DNA of 64,000 nucleotides. Origin: Bifidobacterium sp. (GTDB lineage: Bacteria; Actinomycetota; Actinomycetes; Actinomycetales; Bifidobacteriaceae). Where the stretch lies: assembly GCF_022647885.1 (NCBI RefSeq), contig NZ_JALCLM010000001.1, positions 434,001 to 498,000 on the forward strand, read 5' to 3'. The first letter of the stretch is position 1, and every line of letters begins with the position of its first letter. A model generated the notes under the pieces. The model had not been told where the DNA came from. It did no database searches and saw only the letters and a program-made list of their open reading frames with translations. This document shows positions 25,085 through 35,366 of this stretch, piece after piece. Made by a program: the position numbers and the translations under genes.

Positions 25085-27112
25085 CTAACTGGCTGAATGT
25101 AATGCCAGCAAGTCCCGTGATGTGCCATGTCGTGATGCCTTGCGTACCTTGAGAAGAATGGTGATACCTACTGCTGCAAGCATGCCACTCATTCCTAGTG
25201 GCCAAGCGATGCTGCTACCGGTGTTGCCCAGTTTCTTCGCCATATTTCCTGCTGCATGAGTATGTTGTTTTAGACTTTGCTTGGCGACATGCACGGTTGC
25301 TTCTTGTTCGGCTTGTGTAGGAGAACCCTTCAAATTGGTAGTCTTCGCAGCAGTATTGCTCGTTGAAGCTGTCGAGCTGGGGTTTGAAGTGGGTTCGGTT
25401 GTGGATGAGTTTTGCGCATCAGGAGTGCTGACGGTGTTTAGCGTATACGACAGTGCATTCTGTCCGTCGGTATTCACGTTGATTGTTGACTGTTTATCCG
25501 TAGACAAACGGAGCATGGTGTAGGTTTTACCGCTTCCTTCTATGGTGAATTCGACGCTGCTTTGATCCTGCACAATGTGCAAGGTAACTGAGTGCGGTGA
25601 ACTTTCGCCGCCCTTCGCCGCGATTACTTTGGTGTATTCGTATATGGCATCCGCATCCGTCAACCGGCTTGTTGAACGGGTAGCGGTGTATGAACCGCTG
25701 TCGGCGTCGTAAATGATAGTTACCGTTGAGTCTGGTTGTTCAAGTTTCACAGTGATATGCCCGTCGACTGCTTTGGCGTTGTCAACGTTGGTGAAGGTCA
25801 ACTCAGCATTCTGCGCTGACGGACGTGTGATGTTGAGCAGGTTCTTGTTGCCTGTAATGCTGGTTGCCGAGCCTGTGAGAGCCTGTTCAAATAGCGCAGT
25901 AGGTTCTACGAAACTGCTACTTAGTGAGTAGTCTCCAGCTTTGCCAGTCAGGGTTAGTTGGCGTGCCAAACTTATCGAACCCAGTTTATACGTGATGCCA
26001 TTATCGTCGCTAATGTCTTTGGCTGAATAACCCCAATTTCCTATCCAGGCTAATGAAGTGATTTGTGTGTTACTGCTTTGCATAAAATTGGCACCGTAAT
26101 AGTCTGAACCGTCGTCGACTCGTTGGGGTTGTTGCTCGGGAATAAATATATTGTTGTCATCCAGATGGCCGACCATGTAATACGTGCCAGTAGTGGTGCC
26201 ATATTGATACCCATTTGCGCCAAAGAAGAGTATGGTTTTTTCTTCTCCGCTTTCAGGGTCTCGCAGTGTTTTGATGTTTGGGCATTCGACTGTGCCTAAA
26301 TCTTTGCCATTGAGTGCGCCGGCGTTCAAAATCGTGGCGCCAACATAGTCAAAGGAGATGCCATCTTCACTGGCATAAGTGCCGATTTTATCCCCTTCGG
26401 CGAGATACATCATCATATGTTTTGAACTGGAATCATAGAACATATATGGATCTCTGAAGTCAGTATGATCATCGGGAGCACTCATGATTGCAGAATCTCG
26501 ATATGGTGTGAAGCTTTGCCCCTCATCAGTTGAGTATGCAACAAACTGTTTTTGCACACCCTCTATATAACTGGTGAAATAGGCGACCAGTGCAGTTTTA
26601 GGTAGATCCTTGAAGAATCCTTGATCATTGTTAATGATTGCTCCGGTAGCCATTGAGAACCATACGCCGTTGAATTTTGGTATAGAAACTCCAACGTTCT
26701 CGTAGTGCACGAAGTCTTGAGTTTTGACGTGATACCAAACTGTTCCGTCCCCGTCGTGTTTATACAGAGGGTTTTGGATATACATGAAATGGTAGTATCC
26801 GTCGCTGCCTTTCCAAATGCTCTGGATATCGTTCAAAAAGCCTTGTGGAGTGTTGTAATGGTAAAACTGATCGAATTGGCTGCTCGTTAGGCTGTCTGTT
26901 GTGGTGCTTGTCATGGTTGAGGTTGTTCCTGTGGTATTTTCTGTTGCGTGCGCCTGTGGTTGCGTTGCGATAGTGGTGCTCAACGCGGTAAGTGAGCACA
27001 TGATGACTGTTGCGAGCCGTAACCATCGTGCGTGTGATGCTTTGTGTGCACTATGTTGCTGGTCAATGCTGATGTGTTGTTGATTATCTGTGGATGAGAA
27101 AAGTATGTTCAT
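25085..27112 (-). CDS. Secreted, wall-anchored GH32 fructan hydrolase
   Basis: The protein has 675 residues. A signal peptide with a hydrophobic helix lies at about residues 33-55. The GH32 catalytic domain has the nucleophile Asp in PQGFLNDIQSIW, the RDP motif in DFRDPYMFYD and the acid/base Glu in TVECPNI. A beta-sandwich follows, then a Ser/Thr-rich linker, an LGNTG sorting-like motif, a membrane helix and a basic tail. LGNTG departs from LPXTG. It probably degrades fructan outside the cell (levanase or beta-fructosidase type). GGGGGA before 27112 sets the start; an ATG at 27133 is less likely. It probably feeds fructose or sucrose into the sucrose system upstream. Confidence 0.85.
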   Translation of the reverse strand: MNILFSSTDNQQHISIDQQHSAHKASHARWLRLATVIMCSLTALSTTIATQPQAHATENTTGTTSTMTSTTTDSLTSSQFDQFYHYNTPQGFLNDIQSIWKGSDGYYHFMYIQNPLYKHDGDGTVWYHVKTQDFVHYENVGVSIPKFNGVWFSMATGAIINNDQGFFKDLPKTALVAYFTSYIEGVQKQFVAYSTDEGQSFTPYRDSAIMSAPDDHTDFRDPYMFYDSSSKHMMMYLAEGDKIGTYASEDGISFDYVGATILNAGALNGKDLGTVECPNIKTLRDPESGEEKTILFFGANGYQYGTTTGTYYMVGHLDDNNIFIPEQQPQRVDDGSDYYGANFMQSSNTQITSLAWIGNWGYSAKDISDDNGITYKLGSISLARQLTLTGKAGDYSLSSSFVEPTALFEQALTGSATSITGNKNLLNITRPSAQNAELTFTNVDNAKAVDGHITVKLEQPDSTVTIIYDADSGSYTATRSTSRLTDADAIYEYTKVIAAKGGESSPHSVTLHIVQDQSSVEFTIEGSGKTYTMLRLSTDKQSTINVNTDGQNALSYTLNTVSTPDAQNSSTTEPTSNPSSTASTSNTAAKTTNLKGSPTQAEQEATVHVAKQSLKQHTHAAGNMAKKLGNTGSSIAWPLGMSGMLAAVGITILLKVRKASRHGTSRDLLALHSAS

Positions 27113-27128
27113 ATGTCCCCCAAAGTGA

Positions 27129-27195
27129 TGCAACAGCGCTGTTGCAGGCGTTCATTCAACACCAAGGTGAACTGTATTGCGTCAAACGTTTGACG
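27129..27195. promoter_or_regulatory. Two perfect palindromes before the GH32 gene
   Basis: TGCAACAGCGCTGTTGCA (27129-27146) and CGTCAAACGTTTGACG (27180-27195) are both perfect, with centres 50 bp apart. The second has the central CG and flanks of a LacI-type operator. They differ from the ScrR site TCGAACCGGTTCGA, so a different repressor is likely. Confidence 0.55.
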
Positions 27196-27257
27196 GCAAG
27201 TTTTCTATAGCAATACCAAGTCGTATTGTTGTAATAATAGTTGCCTGTGGATAACAG

Positions 27258-28754
27258 TTAGCTGTGGCGACGCTGGCTAATCTCGTAGGCACACAGCAAA
27301 AAAATGAGCCAGATTGGTCCAACTGCAACAGCGACTCGATAGCTTGACGAGAAGCACATCAGAATAACCACACAAGCAAGGAAGATCAGCACAATAATAT
27401 TGCTGATGGGCTGGTATGGCATCTTGAAACGGATTTTTTCAATAGCTAATTGTCCTTGAAGAGACGAGAGCTTGCCGGGGCCGTGACCTTCTACAACGCG
27501 TTTGCGAAATTTCATCTCGGTAATCACGATAATGACCCAATTGATAATGCCAGCGATTGTGGCTATAGACATCAGATAGTTGAAAGCGAAATCTGGCCAA
27601 AGGAATACCACCACAACCGCTATAGCGGTGATTGCTGCTGAAGTGAGTACTCCACCGACTGGTACACCATTTTTCGAAAGATGCCCAAGATATGCAGGTG
27701 CGTTGCCTTGTTTAGACAAAGAAAATAACATACGTGAGTTGGCGTATAACCCTGAGTTGTATACACTCATCACTGCTGTGAGACATACGAAATTGAGCAC
27801 TCCAGCAGCAGCGTGAATGCCCACAGAGTCAAATATTTGTACGAACGGGCTGATTACTGTTCCTTGTGCATTTGGCACGCCAATAGTATTCCAAGGAACC
27901 ACCGCCATAATGATTCCCAAAGCACCGATATAAAAGACTAAAATTCTCCAAATCACATCGTTGGTGGCTTTAGGAATTGTCCGTTGAGGTTCTGCAGTTT
28001 CTGCAGCAGTTATACCAATCAACTCGGTGCCGCCGAAACTGAACATCACTACGGCGAGTGCCATAAGTAAACCAGTCCATTGTCCATCGGCTGTCCGTGA
28101 GATTAAGCCATGGGGTAGTGCGCCACCATCCAGAGCGAAGAAGTTACGAAAGGAAGCAGTTACTCCGCTGTCGCTCGGTAGATGAAGAGCGAGAATAGCA
28201 ACCCCACCCAAAATCATTGCTATAACCGCAACAATTTTGATGATGGCAAACCAGAATTCAAATTCTCCAAAGCGACTCACACCCAATAAATTTGTGCATG
28301 TTATTGCTACGAGAAACACAGCAGCTGAAAGCCAAGCAGGAATAGAAGGAAACCAGTAGTTCACGAATGAGCCAACTACTGATAGCTCAACCATAGAGAC
28401 CAAGATGTAATTAAACCAGTAGTTCCAACCTGAGATAAATCCAAGTCGTTTAGACCAATATCTACTGGCATAATAGCTAAATGCCCCAGCCTTGGGGTCT
28501 TGAACGCTCATTTCACTGAGCGCGCGGACAATAAGAAAAATTATTCCTCCGCCAAGAAGATAAGCCAACAAAATAGACGGACCAGCTAGAGAGATGGATT
28601 CGCTTGATCCATAGAACAAGCCAGTGCCTATTGCTCCGCCGAGAGCGATGAGTTGTATGTGCCGATTTTTCAAGGTGCGGTGCAAGGTTTCTGGGACCTT
28701 CTGGATTTTTTCGGGCGTTGCCTCGCTGCTCTCTGGTGTATTGCTGGAACCCAC
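27258..28754 (-). CDS. Amino-acid permease, APC/AAT family
   Basis: The protein has 498 residues with twelve transmembrane helices. The N-terminal LKNRHIQLIALGGAIGTGLF motif is the signature of the AAT subfamily (aromatic, proline, GABA and related amino acids). The start is GTG at 28754 with GAGGAGG four bases before it. It reads away from the divergent ABC operon starting at 28947. The specificity cannot be read from the sequence. Confidence 0.9.
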   Translation of the reverse strand: MGSSNTPESSEATPEKIQKVPETLHRTLKNRHIQLIALGGAIGTGLFYGSSESISLAGPSILLAYLLGGGIIFLIVRALSEMSVQDPKAGAFSYYASRYWSKRLGFISGWNYWFNYILVSMVELSVVGSFVNYWFPSIPAWLSAAVFLVAITCTNLLGVSRFGEFEFWFAIIKIVAVIAMILGGVAILALHLPSDSGVTASFRNFFALDGGALPHGLISRTADGQWTGLLMALAVVMFSFGGTELIGITAAETAEPQRTIPKATNDVIWRILVFYIGALGIIMAVVPWNTIGVPNAQGTVISPFVQIFDSVGIHAAAGVLNFVCLTAVMSVYNSGLYANSRMLFSLSKQGNAPAYLGHLSKNGVPVGGVLTSAAITAIAVVVVFLWPDFAFNYLMSIATIAGIINWVIIVITEMKFRKRVVEGHGPGKLSSLQGQLAIEKIRFKMPYQPISNIIVLIFLACVVILMCFSSSYRVAVAVGPIWLIFLLCAYEISQRRHS

Positions 28755-28946
28755 GGTGCCTCCTCGGACGTATGCGCAGGCTCCCCATGCGTGCGATACG
28801 ATGATGTCAGGAAAGGGTGGTGCAGCGTCTGCACACTCAATCCAACTGCTCTTGAAGCATAGTCTCTTGTGGTGCCAAGAGGCTTGTGAAGATTGTTATG
28901 AGCATGGATTCACCCTAAATATGATCCCCTAATTAAGGAGGACACG

Positions 28947-29648
28947 TTGACATATATCGAATTCGCGCACGTCGTTAAAGAATATGCTTCAGGTGAAGGA
29001 AGTATCCGCGCTCTTGACGATGTCAGTTTTTCAATAAGTCAAGGAAGCCTCACAATCATTTTGGGTGCATCAGGTGCTGGAAAGACCACCGCTCTAAACA
29101 TCCTCGGAGGAATGGATACTCTCAGTTCAGGAAAAGTCACGGTCGATGGTCGAGACATATCTGCCCTAAAGCGCAAAGAACAGACACTGTATCGACGTAC
29201 AGACATTGGCTTTGTTTTCCAGTTCTACAATCTGGTCTCTAGCTTGACTGCACTAGAAAACGTTGAGCTAGCCTCTCAAATACGACGTGAGCATTTCGAT
29301 CCGCGAGAAACTCTCGAACAAGTTGGATTAGGTCATAGACTCGATAATTTTCCAAGTCAGTTGTCGGGTGGAGAGCAGCAGCGCGTAGCGATTGCTCGTG
29401 CCATAGCCAAACGCCCCAAACTTCTATTGTGTGATGAGCCAACGGGAGCATTGGACTATGCAACCGGCAAACAGATTCTGCAATTATTGCAAGATATTAG
29501 CCGTAAACAGGGGATGACCGTGGTGATTATCACCCACAACACAGCTATTTCAGCGATGGCAGACAAAGTAATTCACTTTAGGAGTGGTCAAGTACAACAC
29601 AGCATTACGAATGACCATCCTGTTCCTATAGCTGACATCGAGTGGTAG
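28947..29648 (+). CDS. ABC transporter ATPase (LolD/MacB type)
   Basis: The protein has 233 residues. Walker A is GASGAGKTT, the signature is LSGGEQQR, Walker B is LLLCDEP and the switch histidine is in IITHN. The start is TTG with AAGGAGG five bases upstream. It pairs with the FtsX-type permease seven bases downstream. Systems of this kind handle lipoproteins, peptides or antimicrobials rather than nutrient import. Confidence 0.93.
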   Translation: MTYIEFAHVVKEYASGEGSIRALDDVSFSISQGSLTIILGASGAGKTTALNILGGMDTLSSGKVTVDGRDISALKRKEQTLYRRTDIGFVFQFYNLVSSLTALENVELASQIRREHFDPRETLEQVGLGHRLDNFPSQLSGGEQQRVAIARAIAKRPKLLLCDEPTGALDYATGKQILQLLQDISRKQGMTVVIITHNTAISAMADKVIHFRSGQVQHSITNDHPVPIADIEW

Positions 29649-29655
29649 GTGCGAT

Positions 29656-32274
29656 ATGGAGAACAATAGTGCGCAAAAAAATAGCCACAAACCTCGGCGC
29701 TCAAATGTTGTGGTCAAGGATATTTGGCGCACATCTCTGGCGAATTGGAAAAGATTTCTCTCTATTGCATTGATTACTATGCTCGGCGTCGCTGTGCTAA
29801 CAGGTATATATGCAGGGTGCAAAGATACCCTGCTATCGGCTGACCGCTTTTATGATGCGCAGCACCTTTACGATATTCAGGTGGTGTCCTCAGCGGGCCT
29901 TACAGATGAGGATCTGAAAGCTCTTTCTGACGTGGAAGGAGTGCAATCAGTACAGGGTGAGCATACCAGCACAGCGAGTGTGCAGGTGGATCATACAGAG
30001 CACCTCGCCACAATACAAGAACTTGGTAGTAACGGGCTTAACCAAGTTTCAGTGCAGCAAGGCGCATTGCCCACAGGCAAGAACGATGTAGCGGCAACGA
30101 AGCGTTTTATTGTTGACAGTGGGGCACGGTTGGGCGACAAGGTGAATCTCACAACAAGTAATGCAGTCACTGGGCAATCAACCGCCGCTGAATACACCAT
30201 CACGGCGGTGGTGCTTGATCCAACGGATATTGCGAATCCTGAAGGATACAGCACCGGTGCTTTCCGCTCACAGGAAAGTAATAGCTATGATTTTTTTGTT
30301 CCCTCAGGCAGCAATGATACGGCAGTGTATTCAGCCATTTCCATTGCTGTTTCAGGAGCGCAGGAGCTGGATACTTTTTCGGATGAATACGCAGCTAAAG
30401 TGCAGAAAGTCATTGATCGTATTGATAGCACGGTTACACAGCACAGAGAAGTAGCGAGACAAGAACAGCTGCAGCAGTTGCAATTGCAGCAAACAAATGA
30501 AGCCCAGGGATCTGAATCCAGCGCGAGTTCGAATGCGGGTTCGGATGCAAACGATACTGCTGTGCAATGGCATATTCAGGATCGAGCGTCCATAGCCACA
30601 TATTCCAATCTGAAGGGAGATTTGAGTTCAATCGAATCAATCGGTCGAGCGTTTCCTGTGGTGTTTTTGGTCGTTGCCATACTGATGAGCCTGACCGCAA
30701 TGACGCGCATGGTGGAAGAAGATCGAGGGCTGATCGGTACATACTTGGGTCTTGGATATGGCAGAATCTCGATTGCTTCGCGGTATGTGATTTTCGCGCT
30801 CGCGGCATGCACGCTCGGCGGCGTGTTGGGTAACGTTCTTGGCTTTATAGGCATTCCCGCATTCTTGATGAAGGTGTTGGATGGTTTGTACATCATTGAG
30901 AACACCACATTCTTCTTCGACTCGATATATGGAATCGGCGGCTTCGCATTATTTGCAGTTGGTGTCGTAGGAGCCACAATGTTGGCTTGCAAAGGTGAGA
31001 TGTCTCAGATGCCTGCTCGTCTTATGAGACCGAAGTCTCCGAAAGTTGGTTCTCGTGTGTTGTTGGAGCGCTGGAGATGGTTATGGAATCGAATGAGTTT
31101 TCTCAATAAGGTAACCGTGCGCAACCTCTTTCGTTTCAAAAGCAGACTGTTGATGACTGTCGGTGGCGTTGCCGGTTGCACTGCACTGATTGTTTGCGGT
31201 TTTGCCATTAACGATACAGTTCAGACCTTGGGTGTGAAACAGTATGGAGGTGTCGATCGCTATGACTTGCTCAGCGTCGCAGTTTCAGATGATGCTGCAG
31301 CAAGCATGCGCCAGAAGCTGGTGAATGATGGGCTAGTGAAGCAATCAGTGCAATTACGAGTGGAGGGCGCAGACCTGCTTAATGTGGCAGGTGAAAGCGA
31401 ATCAGTCCGTCTGATTGTGGTTCCCGATGGGCAGGATATAAGCAGCATGGTTGATTTTCGACCTGCAGCAACAGGCCTGAGTCGTACTTTCGGCTTCTCG
31501 ACAACCCCGAGTAAACGACCTCGTCTGACTTTGGGCACCAGTGGTTTGCTGGTCGCGCAAAGTGCTGCGAACTCTATGGGTGTATCCGACGGCGATACGG
31601 TGTCTCTGCGCAGCGATGTACATGGTCAGCATAGCGTTAAGGTTCAGCATGTGTATCGCAATCTGATTGGCAGCGATATATTTATGTCGGCAAGCCTGTA
31701 TGAGTCGATTTTTGGTGTGAACGAGCAAGATTTTGCTACTAATGCGGTGATGGCTACGCTCAAGGGTAGTGATGATGCTCAGATCACATATGCGGAGAAT
31801 CTCAAGAAATCTTCATCAGTGGCTTCTGCGAACAGCACCATATCAATGCAGCGTAGTTTTGCTTTTGATTTGATGAGTGCAGTCGTGACATTAATCGTTG
31901 CGCTTGCTGGAGCGCTCGCTTTAGTAGTGTTGTTTACGCTGTCGAGCACGAATGTATCTGAGCGTATACGTGAGATGGCTACTTTGAAGGTGCTGGGTTT
32001 CACTGATCGGGAAGTCCACGTTTATGTGAATAAAGAGATGCTGTTACTGGCATTCTTCGGTACTCTTTTGGGGCTGCCGTTGGGACGTGTTATTGGAGGC
32101 ATGCTCACAGGAGTATTGAATATGTCGGGCATGTTTTTTGAAGTCGAAGTTCATTGGACAAGCTATGTAATTTCTGCTGTTGCTACGATGTTCTTCGCCT
32201 TAGTAGTGCAGTTGTTTACGAACGTAGTGTTGGATCGTATTGATCCCGTGAGTTCGTTGAAAAGTGTGGAATAG
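29656..32274 (+). CDS. ABC transporter permease, double FtsX-like domain
   Basis: The protein has 872 residues. An N-terminal transmembrane helix precedes a large extracytoplasmic domain (about residues 55-310), three helices, a second extracytoplasmic domain, and a C-terminal FtsX domain of three helices ending near SSLKSVE. This is the layout of Gram-positive MacB/LolC-like exporter permeases. The coiled Gln/Glu stretch at about residues 255-280 is low complexity. It forms one unit with the upstream ATPase. The substrate is unknown. Confidence 0.88.
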   Translation: MENNSAQKNSHKPRRSNVVVKDIWRTSLANWKRFLSIALITMLGVAVLTGIYAGCKDTLLSADRFYDAQHLYDIQVVSSAGLTDEDLKALSDVEGVQSVQGEHTSTASVQVDHTEHLATIQELGSNGLNQVSVQQGALPTGKNDVAATKRFIVDSGARLGDKVNLTTSNAVTGQSTAAEYTITAVVLDPTDIANPEGYSTGAFRSQESNSYDFFVPSGSNDTAVYSAISIAVSGAQELDTFSDEYAAKVQKVIDRIDSTVTQHREVARQEQLQQLQLQQTNEAQGSESSASSNAGSDANDTAVQWHIQDRASIATYSNLKGDLSSIESIGRAFPVVFLVVAILMSLTAMTRMVEEDRGLIGTYLGLGYGRISIASRYVIFALAACTLGGVLGNVLGFIGIPAFLMKVLDGLYIIENTTFFFDSIYGIGGFALFAVGVVGATMLACKGEMSQMPARLMRPKSPKVGSRVLLERWRWLWNRMSFLNKVTVRNLFRFKSRLLMTVGGVAGCTALIVCGFAINDTVQTLGVKQYGGVDRYDLLSVAVSDDAAASMRQKLVNDGLVKQSVQLRVEGADLLNVAGESESVRLIVVPDGQDISSMVDFRPAATGLSRTFGFSTTPSKRPRLTLGTSGLLVAQSAANSMGVSDGDTVSLRSDVHGQHSVKVQHVYRNLIGSDIFMSASLYESIFGVNEQDFATNAVMATLKGSDDAQITYAENLKKSSSVASANSTISMQRSFAFDLMSAVVTLIVALAGALALVVLFTLSSTNVSERIREMATLKVLGFTDREVHVYVNKEMLLLAFFGTLLGLPLGRVIGGMLTGVLNMSGMFFEVEVHWTSYVISAVATMFFALVVQLFTNVVLDRIDPVSSLKSVE

Positions 32275-32329
32275 CGGTGATCGCAGAGCCCATAGTGTGT
32301 GTGAAAAGATTCACTGTGTTTGGAAAGAT

Positions 32330-33394
32330 TCACTGTTGGGCAAAGAGTGAGCCAGGAAAGTGCTGAGAAAGTAGAGCAGTGCGGTCCTGAAAAATTACTG
32401 CACATTCGAAAGCGAAGGCACGGCTCAAGATGACCGGGTCACAAACAAATAAAGCAGTTGAAAGGCCGTCGGCCCAAGCCGTTGGATAGTTCGTCGTGTT
32501 ATGAATAGCGGTAGGTGTTGCCTCTGAAGAATTGTCGATAGCGACCCAAGTGGCAGCCACATCGTTTGCTGGCATACCGTCAATGGCATTAAGCAGGTGG
32601 TGCATAGTGATGAAACTTTTTTCGTGCGTGGAATGTTGAGTCTGCTGTTGGTCAAGGACTAGTGGCCATTGTCTGCGGCTGGGGGCTGATGCGCATAACG
32701 ATCCGTTTTGAATTTCAGCCATTCCGACTGCATCCTCGTCATTGCTGGGATCTTCTAGTGCAATGCGTATGGGGTTGCCACATTCCATACGCAAATCGCC
32801 ACCAGCATCTATGAGAACATATCCCTTCATCTGCGCGATGGCGCTACTCAGCAAATCAACTAGAAACCCTTTTCCGACTGCTCCGAAATCAAGCTGGAGC
32901 GCGCGATGAGTGATTAGTGTTGTGCCATGCCGCGTAACGGCTTCATTCCACTGTGGTCTGCCATGAATCGCTCCCACTGTTTGCTTCACATTGGCCGATG
33001 CATGAAAGTTGATATCTGCTCCATAGCCTAATTGTGTTAAATCAGCACCTACCAGTGGATCGATTTTCCCCTCTGTAACGGCAAAGAGGCGGTCATATAT
33101 CTCAAATAGTGGATGGAGGTAGTCCGGAAAATCGAAACTGCCACCGTGACTTGCATTCGACATTGCAGTGACCAGAGAATCGTGGCGAAAGCGAGAAAGG
33201 ACGGTTTCGTAATTATCAATTAGTGTTTGAAGCTCGGACTCAAGTTGAGTGTCAATCTCGTCCTCGGTGTGCACCACAATCCCTGTTCCTAGCGCTTCAG
33301 GGAATGCAATGACATGGTTGAGATTGCCGATAACAGCGTTATTTGCTGCTTCCTTCGCATTACGTTGATGCTGCATGTGAAAAACTCTACTCAT
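32330..33394 (-). CDS. apbE: FAD:protein FMN transferase (ApbE family)
   Basis: The protein has 354 residues. ApbE landmarks are LDFGAVGKGFLVD (equivalent of LDLGGIAKGYAVD) at about residues 180-192 and the C-terminal AWADGLSTALFV (TADALATAL equivalent). The enzyme moves FMN from FAD onto a Ser/Thr in proteins bearing the GA[ST]xT motif outside the membrane. No clear signal peptide is seen, so its location is uncertain; some Gram-positive ApbE proteins are lipoproteins. It is divergent from the iron operon, which ends with an FMN-binding lipoprotein carrying the target motif, so the two are likely partners. Confidence 0.88.
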   Translation of the reverse strand: MSRVFHMQHQRNAKEAANNAVIGNLNHVIAFPEALGTGIVVHTEDEIDTQLESELQTLIDNYETVLSRFRHDSLVTAMSNASHGGSFDFPDYLHPLFEIYDRLFAVTEGKIDPLVGADLTQLGYGADINFHASANVKQTVGAIHGRPQWNEAVTRHGTTLITHRALQLDFGAVGKGFLVDLLSSAIAQMKGYVLIDAGGDLRMECGNPIRIALEDPSNDEDAVGMAEIQNGSLCASAPSRRQWPLVLDQQQTQHSTHEKSFITMHHLLNAIDGMPANDVAATWVAIDNSSEATPTAIHNTTNYPTAWADGLSTALFVCDPVILSRAFAFECAVIFQDRTALLSQHFPGSLFAQQ

Positions 33395-33581
33395 GAATAT
33401 TGAGTTGTGTAAGTGATTTTTCGTGAATCGCTAACGTGGTCGTGACGTATAAAATATGCTCCTTACACCACAAATCTGAGAAAAACAAGACTGCACTTTA
33501 GGGAAATTTTCAGCTAGTTTTGCTTACTGGTGATTTTCCCCACACTGTTTTCTCTCAGGAGAATACGGAAAGAGCCTCAGC

Positions 33582-35285
33582 ATGCAATTACAAATACGTT
33601 CAATCATGAAGCGTTTGGTAGGACTGTTCGCTATGGTATTCGCTACCTGCGCAGTGTTGTCAGTATTGCAACCTCAAACTCTTGCGTATGCAGCTGATGC
33701 TGAGCAGTATGCAACATGGAGTGATATTGCCACAGCAGCAAATGAGCAGCTCACCGCAGCGGAGCACAGTTATTCGGATGGTGACACTGCAGGGGCATCT
33801 TCAACGTTCAGTGCAAGCTATAACAGCATTTATGTTGCCAGTAATTTTGCTAAAGCAGTGAACGACATACTCGGCACGGAACAACAGCAACATTTACAAC
33901 AACAGTTCCAATCAATAGAGCAGTCTTCATACACCGCAGGCAATGCGCAGAGTATTAATCAGCAAGTATTAACTCTTCAAGCAGCCCTCACTGCAAGCGC
34001 CCAACAACTTGATGCCAATACCACACTTGCCGATCCCAAAACTTATGCTACTGCGTTAGATAAGCAGATTGAAGAACAGCGTAAACAACTTGAAGCTGCC
34101 AAGAAAAACAAAAATACCGGCAGGGGAGAGCGCAGCTGGTCACAAGTCGCCGATGAAATGAACAAGATTCTTGACAAGTCATACCAAGCTTCATCTTCAG
34201 GAGATGGTCGTAAAGGTTCTGATCTGGTCAATGAAGCCTATTATCAGTATTACGAGAAGCTGGGCTTCGAAAAAACAGTGATGAACGCTATCAGCGGTAG
34301 ACGCGTTTCTCAAGTCGAATACCAATTCAAAGAAACGCGCTTGGCAATGGTTCAGGGCGAGTCGAACGCTCATGTGAAGACTCTGGTGACTGATCTTCAA
34401 TCTATGCTCACTGCAGATGCAACAACTCTAGATGGTGGTGCTGCGGGAAATGTCAATCCTATGACCGCATTCTTCACCAGTGCGTTTGGACAAGCTTTTG
34501 TGGTGTTGTTGCGTGAGGGTCTTGAGGCGCTGCTGGTGGTGGCAGCGATTATCGCTTACTTGGTCAAAGCTGGGCATAGGGATAAACTGCGCTACATTTA
34601 CTGGGGCGTAGCTGCTGGATTACTTGGTAGTGCTTTGATGGCCTTGCTGTTTACCTTGGTCTTTAGCTCTGCTGGAGCACATCAGGAACTGCTGGAAGGC
34701 ATTACTGCCCTTATAGCGATGGTGATGCTGCTCTATACCAGCAATTGGATGCTCTCCAAATCTTCAGTCGAAACCTGGAATACCTATATCAAGGAGAAAA
34801 CAGTCGCCGCGGTTTCGCAGGGGAGTGTGATCTCTTTGGCATTGCTCTCATTCCTAGCGGTGTTCCGTGAGGGTGCTGAGACTGTGATGTTCTATCAGGC
34901 TATATTCACTATGGCACCAAGTGGAGGACGAGAGATTTGGTTGGGATTCGCCGCCGCAGCTGTGGTCTTGGCGATACTCTTCCTGCTGATTCGATATACC
35001 TCAGTCAAGATTCCTATACGCCCGTTCTTCATGATTACCAGCGCTCTGATGGCTATTATGGTCGTGATTTTTGCCGGAGGTGGAGTGCATGCCCTCATAG
35101 AAGGTGACATCGTTCCTGCTACTTATCTGCCGTCAGTACCAACCAACGATTGGATTGGTTTATATCCATATGCGCAGACGGTTATTGCCCAGATAATCGC
35201 TCTCATAGTAGTGATTGCACTGTTCACTGTGTCTGTCATCCGACAGCGGCGTGCTCGAGCCAAGCTTGCGACGACCTCCAAATAA
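33582..35285 (+). CDS. ftr1: Iron permease of the FTR1 family with N-terminal extracytoplasmic domain
   Basis: The protein has 567 residues. A signal peptide (about residues 1-38, cleavage near AYAAD) is followed by an alpha-helical extracytoplasmic domain of about 270 residues. The seven-helix FTR1 membrane domain then carries both iron-binding motifs, REGLE at 311-315 and REGAE at 429-433. It takes up ferric or ferrous iron, in partnership with P19 in related loci. It heads the five- to seven-gene iron operon. The promoter lies in 33395-33581 between it and divergent apbE; no convincing iron-regulator box was identified there. Confidence 0.92.
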   Translation: MQLQIRSIMKRLVGLFAMVFATCAVLSVLQPQTLAYAADAEQYATWSDIATAANEQLTAAEHSYSDGDTAGASSTFSASYNSIYVASNFAKAVNDILGTEQQQHLQQQFQSIEQSSYTAGNAQSINQQVLTLQAALTASAQQLDANTTLADPKTYATALDKQIEEQRKQLEAAKKNKNTGRGERSWSQVADEMNKILDKSYQASSSGDGRKGSDLVNEAYYQYYEKLGFEKTVMNAISGRRVSQVEYQFKETRLAMVQGESNAHVKTLVTDLQSMLTADATTLDGGAAGNVNPMTAFFTSAFGQAFVVLLREGLEALLVVAAIIAYLVKAGHRDKLRYIYWGVAAGLLGSALMALLFTLVFSSAGAHQELLEGITALIAMVMLLYTSNWMLSKSSVETWNTYIKEKTVAAVSQGSVISLALLSFLAVFREGAETVMFYQAIFTMAPSGGREIWLGFAAAAVVLAILFLLIRYTSVKIPIRPFFMITSALMAIMVVIFAGGGVHALIEGDIVPATYLPSVPTNDWIGLYPYAQTVIAQIIALIVVIALFTVSVIRQRRARAKLATTSK

Positions 35286-35301
35286 TACTTGCTATTGCTT
35301 A

Positions 35302-35319
35302 CCCCCCCCCCCAAAAAAA
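35302..35319 (+). repeat. C11-A7 homopolymer tract before p19
   Basis: Eleven C residues (35302-35312) are followed by seven A residues, between the ftr1 stop and the p19 ribosome site. Tracts of this length slip readily and are otherwise absent from the window. It is upstream of the start, so slippage would change leader length or transcription rather than the protein. Confidence 0.85.
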
Positions 35320-35366
35320 GGATTTCAACATCCTTACTGTTACCAGGAAACAAAAGGAAAGAGAAC

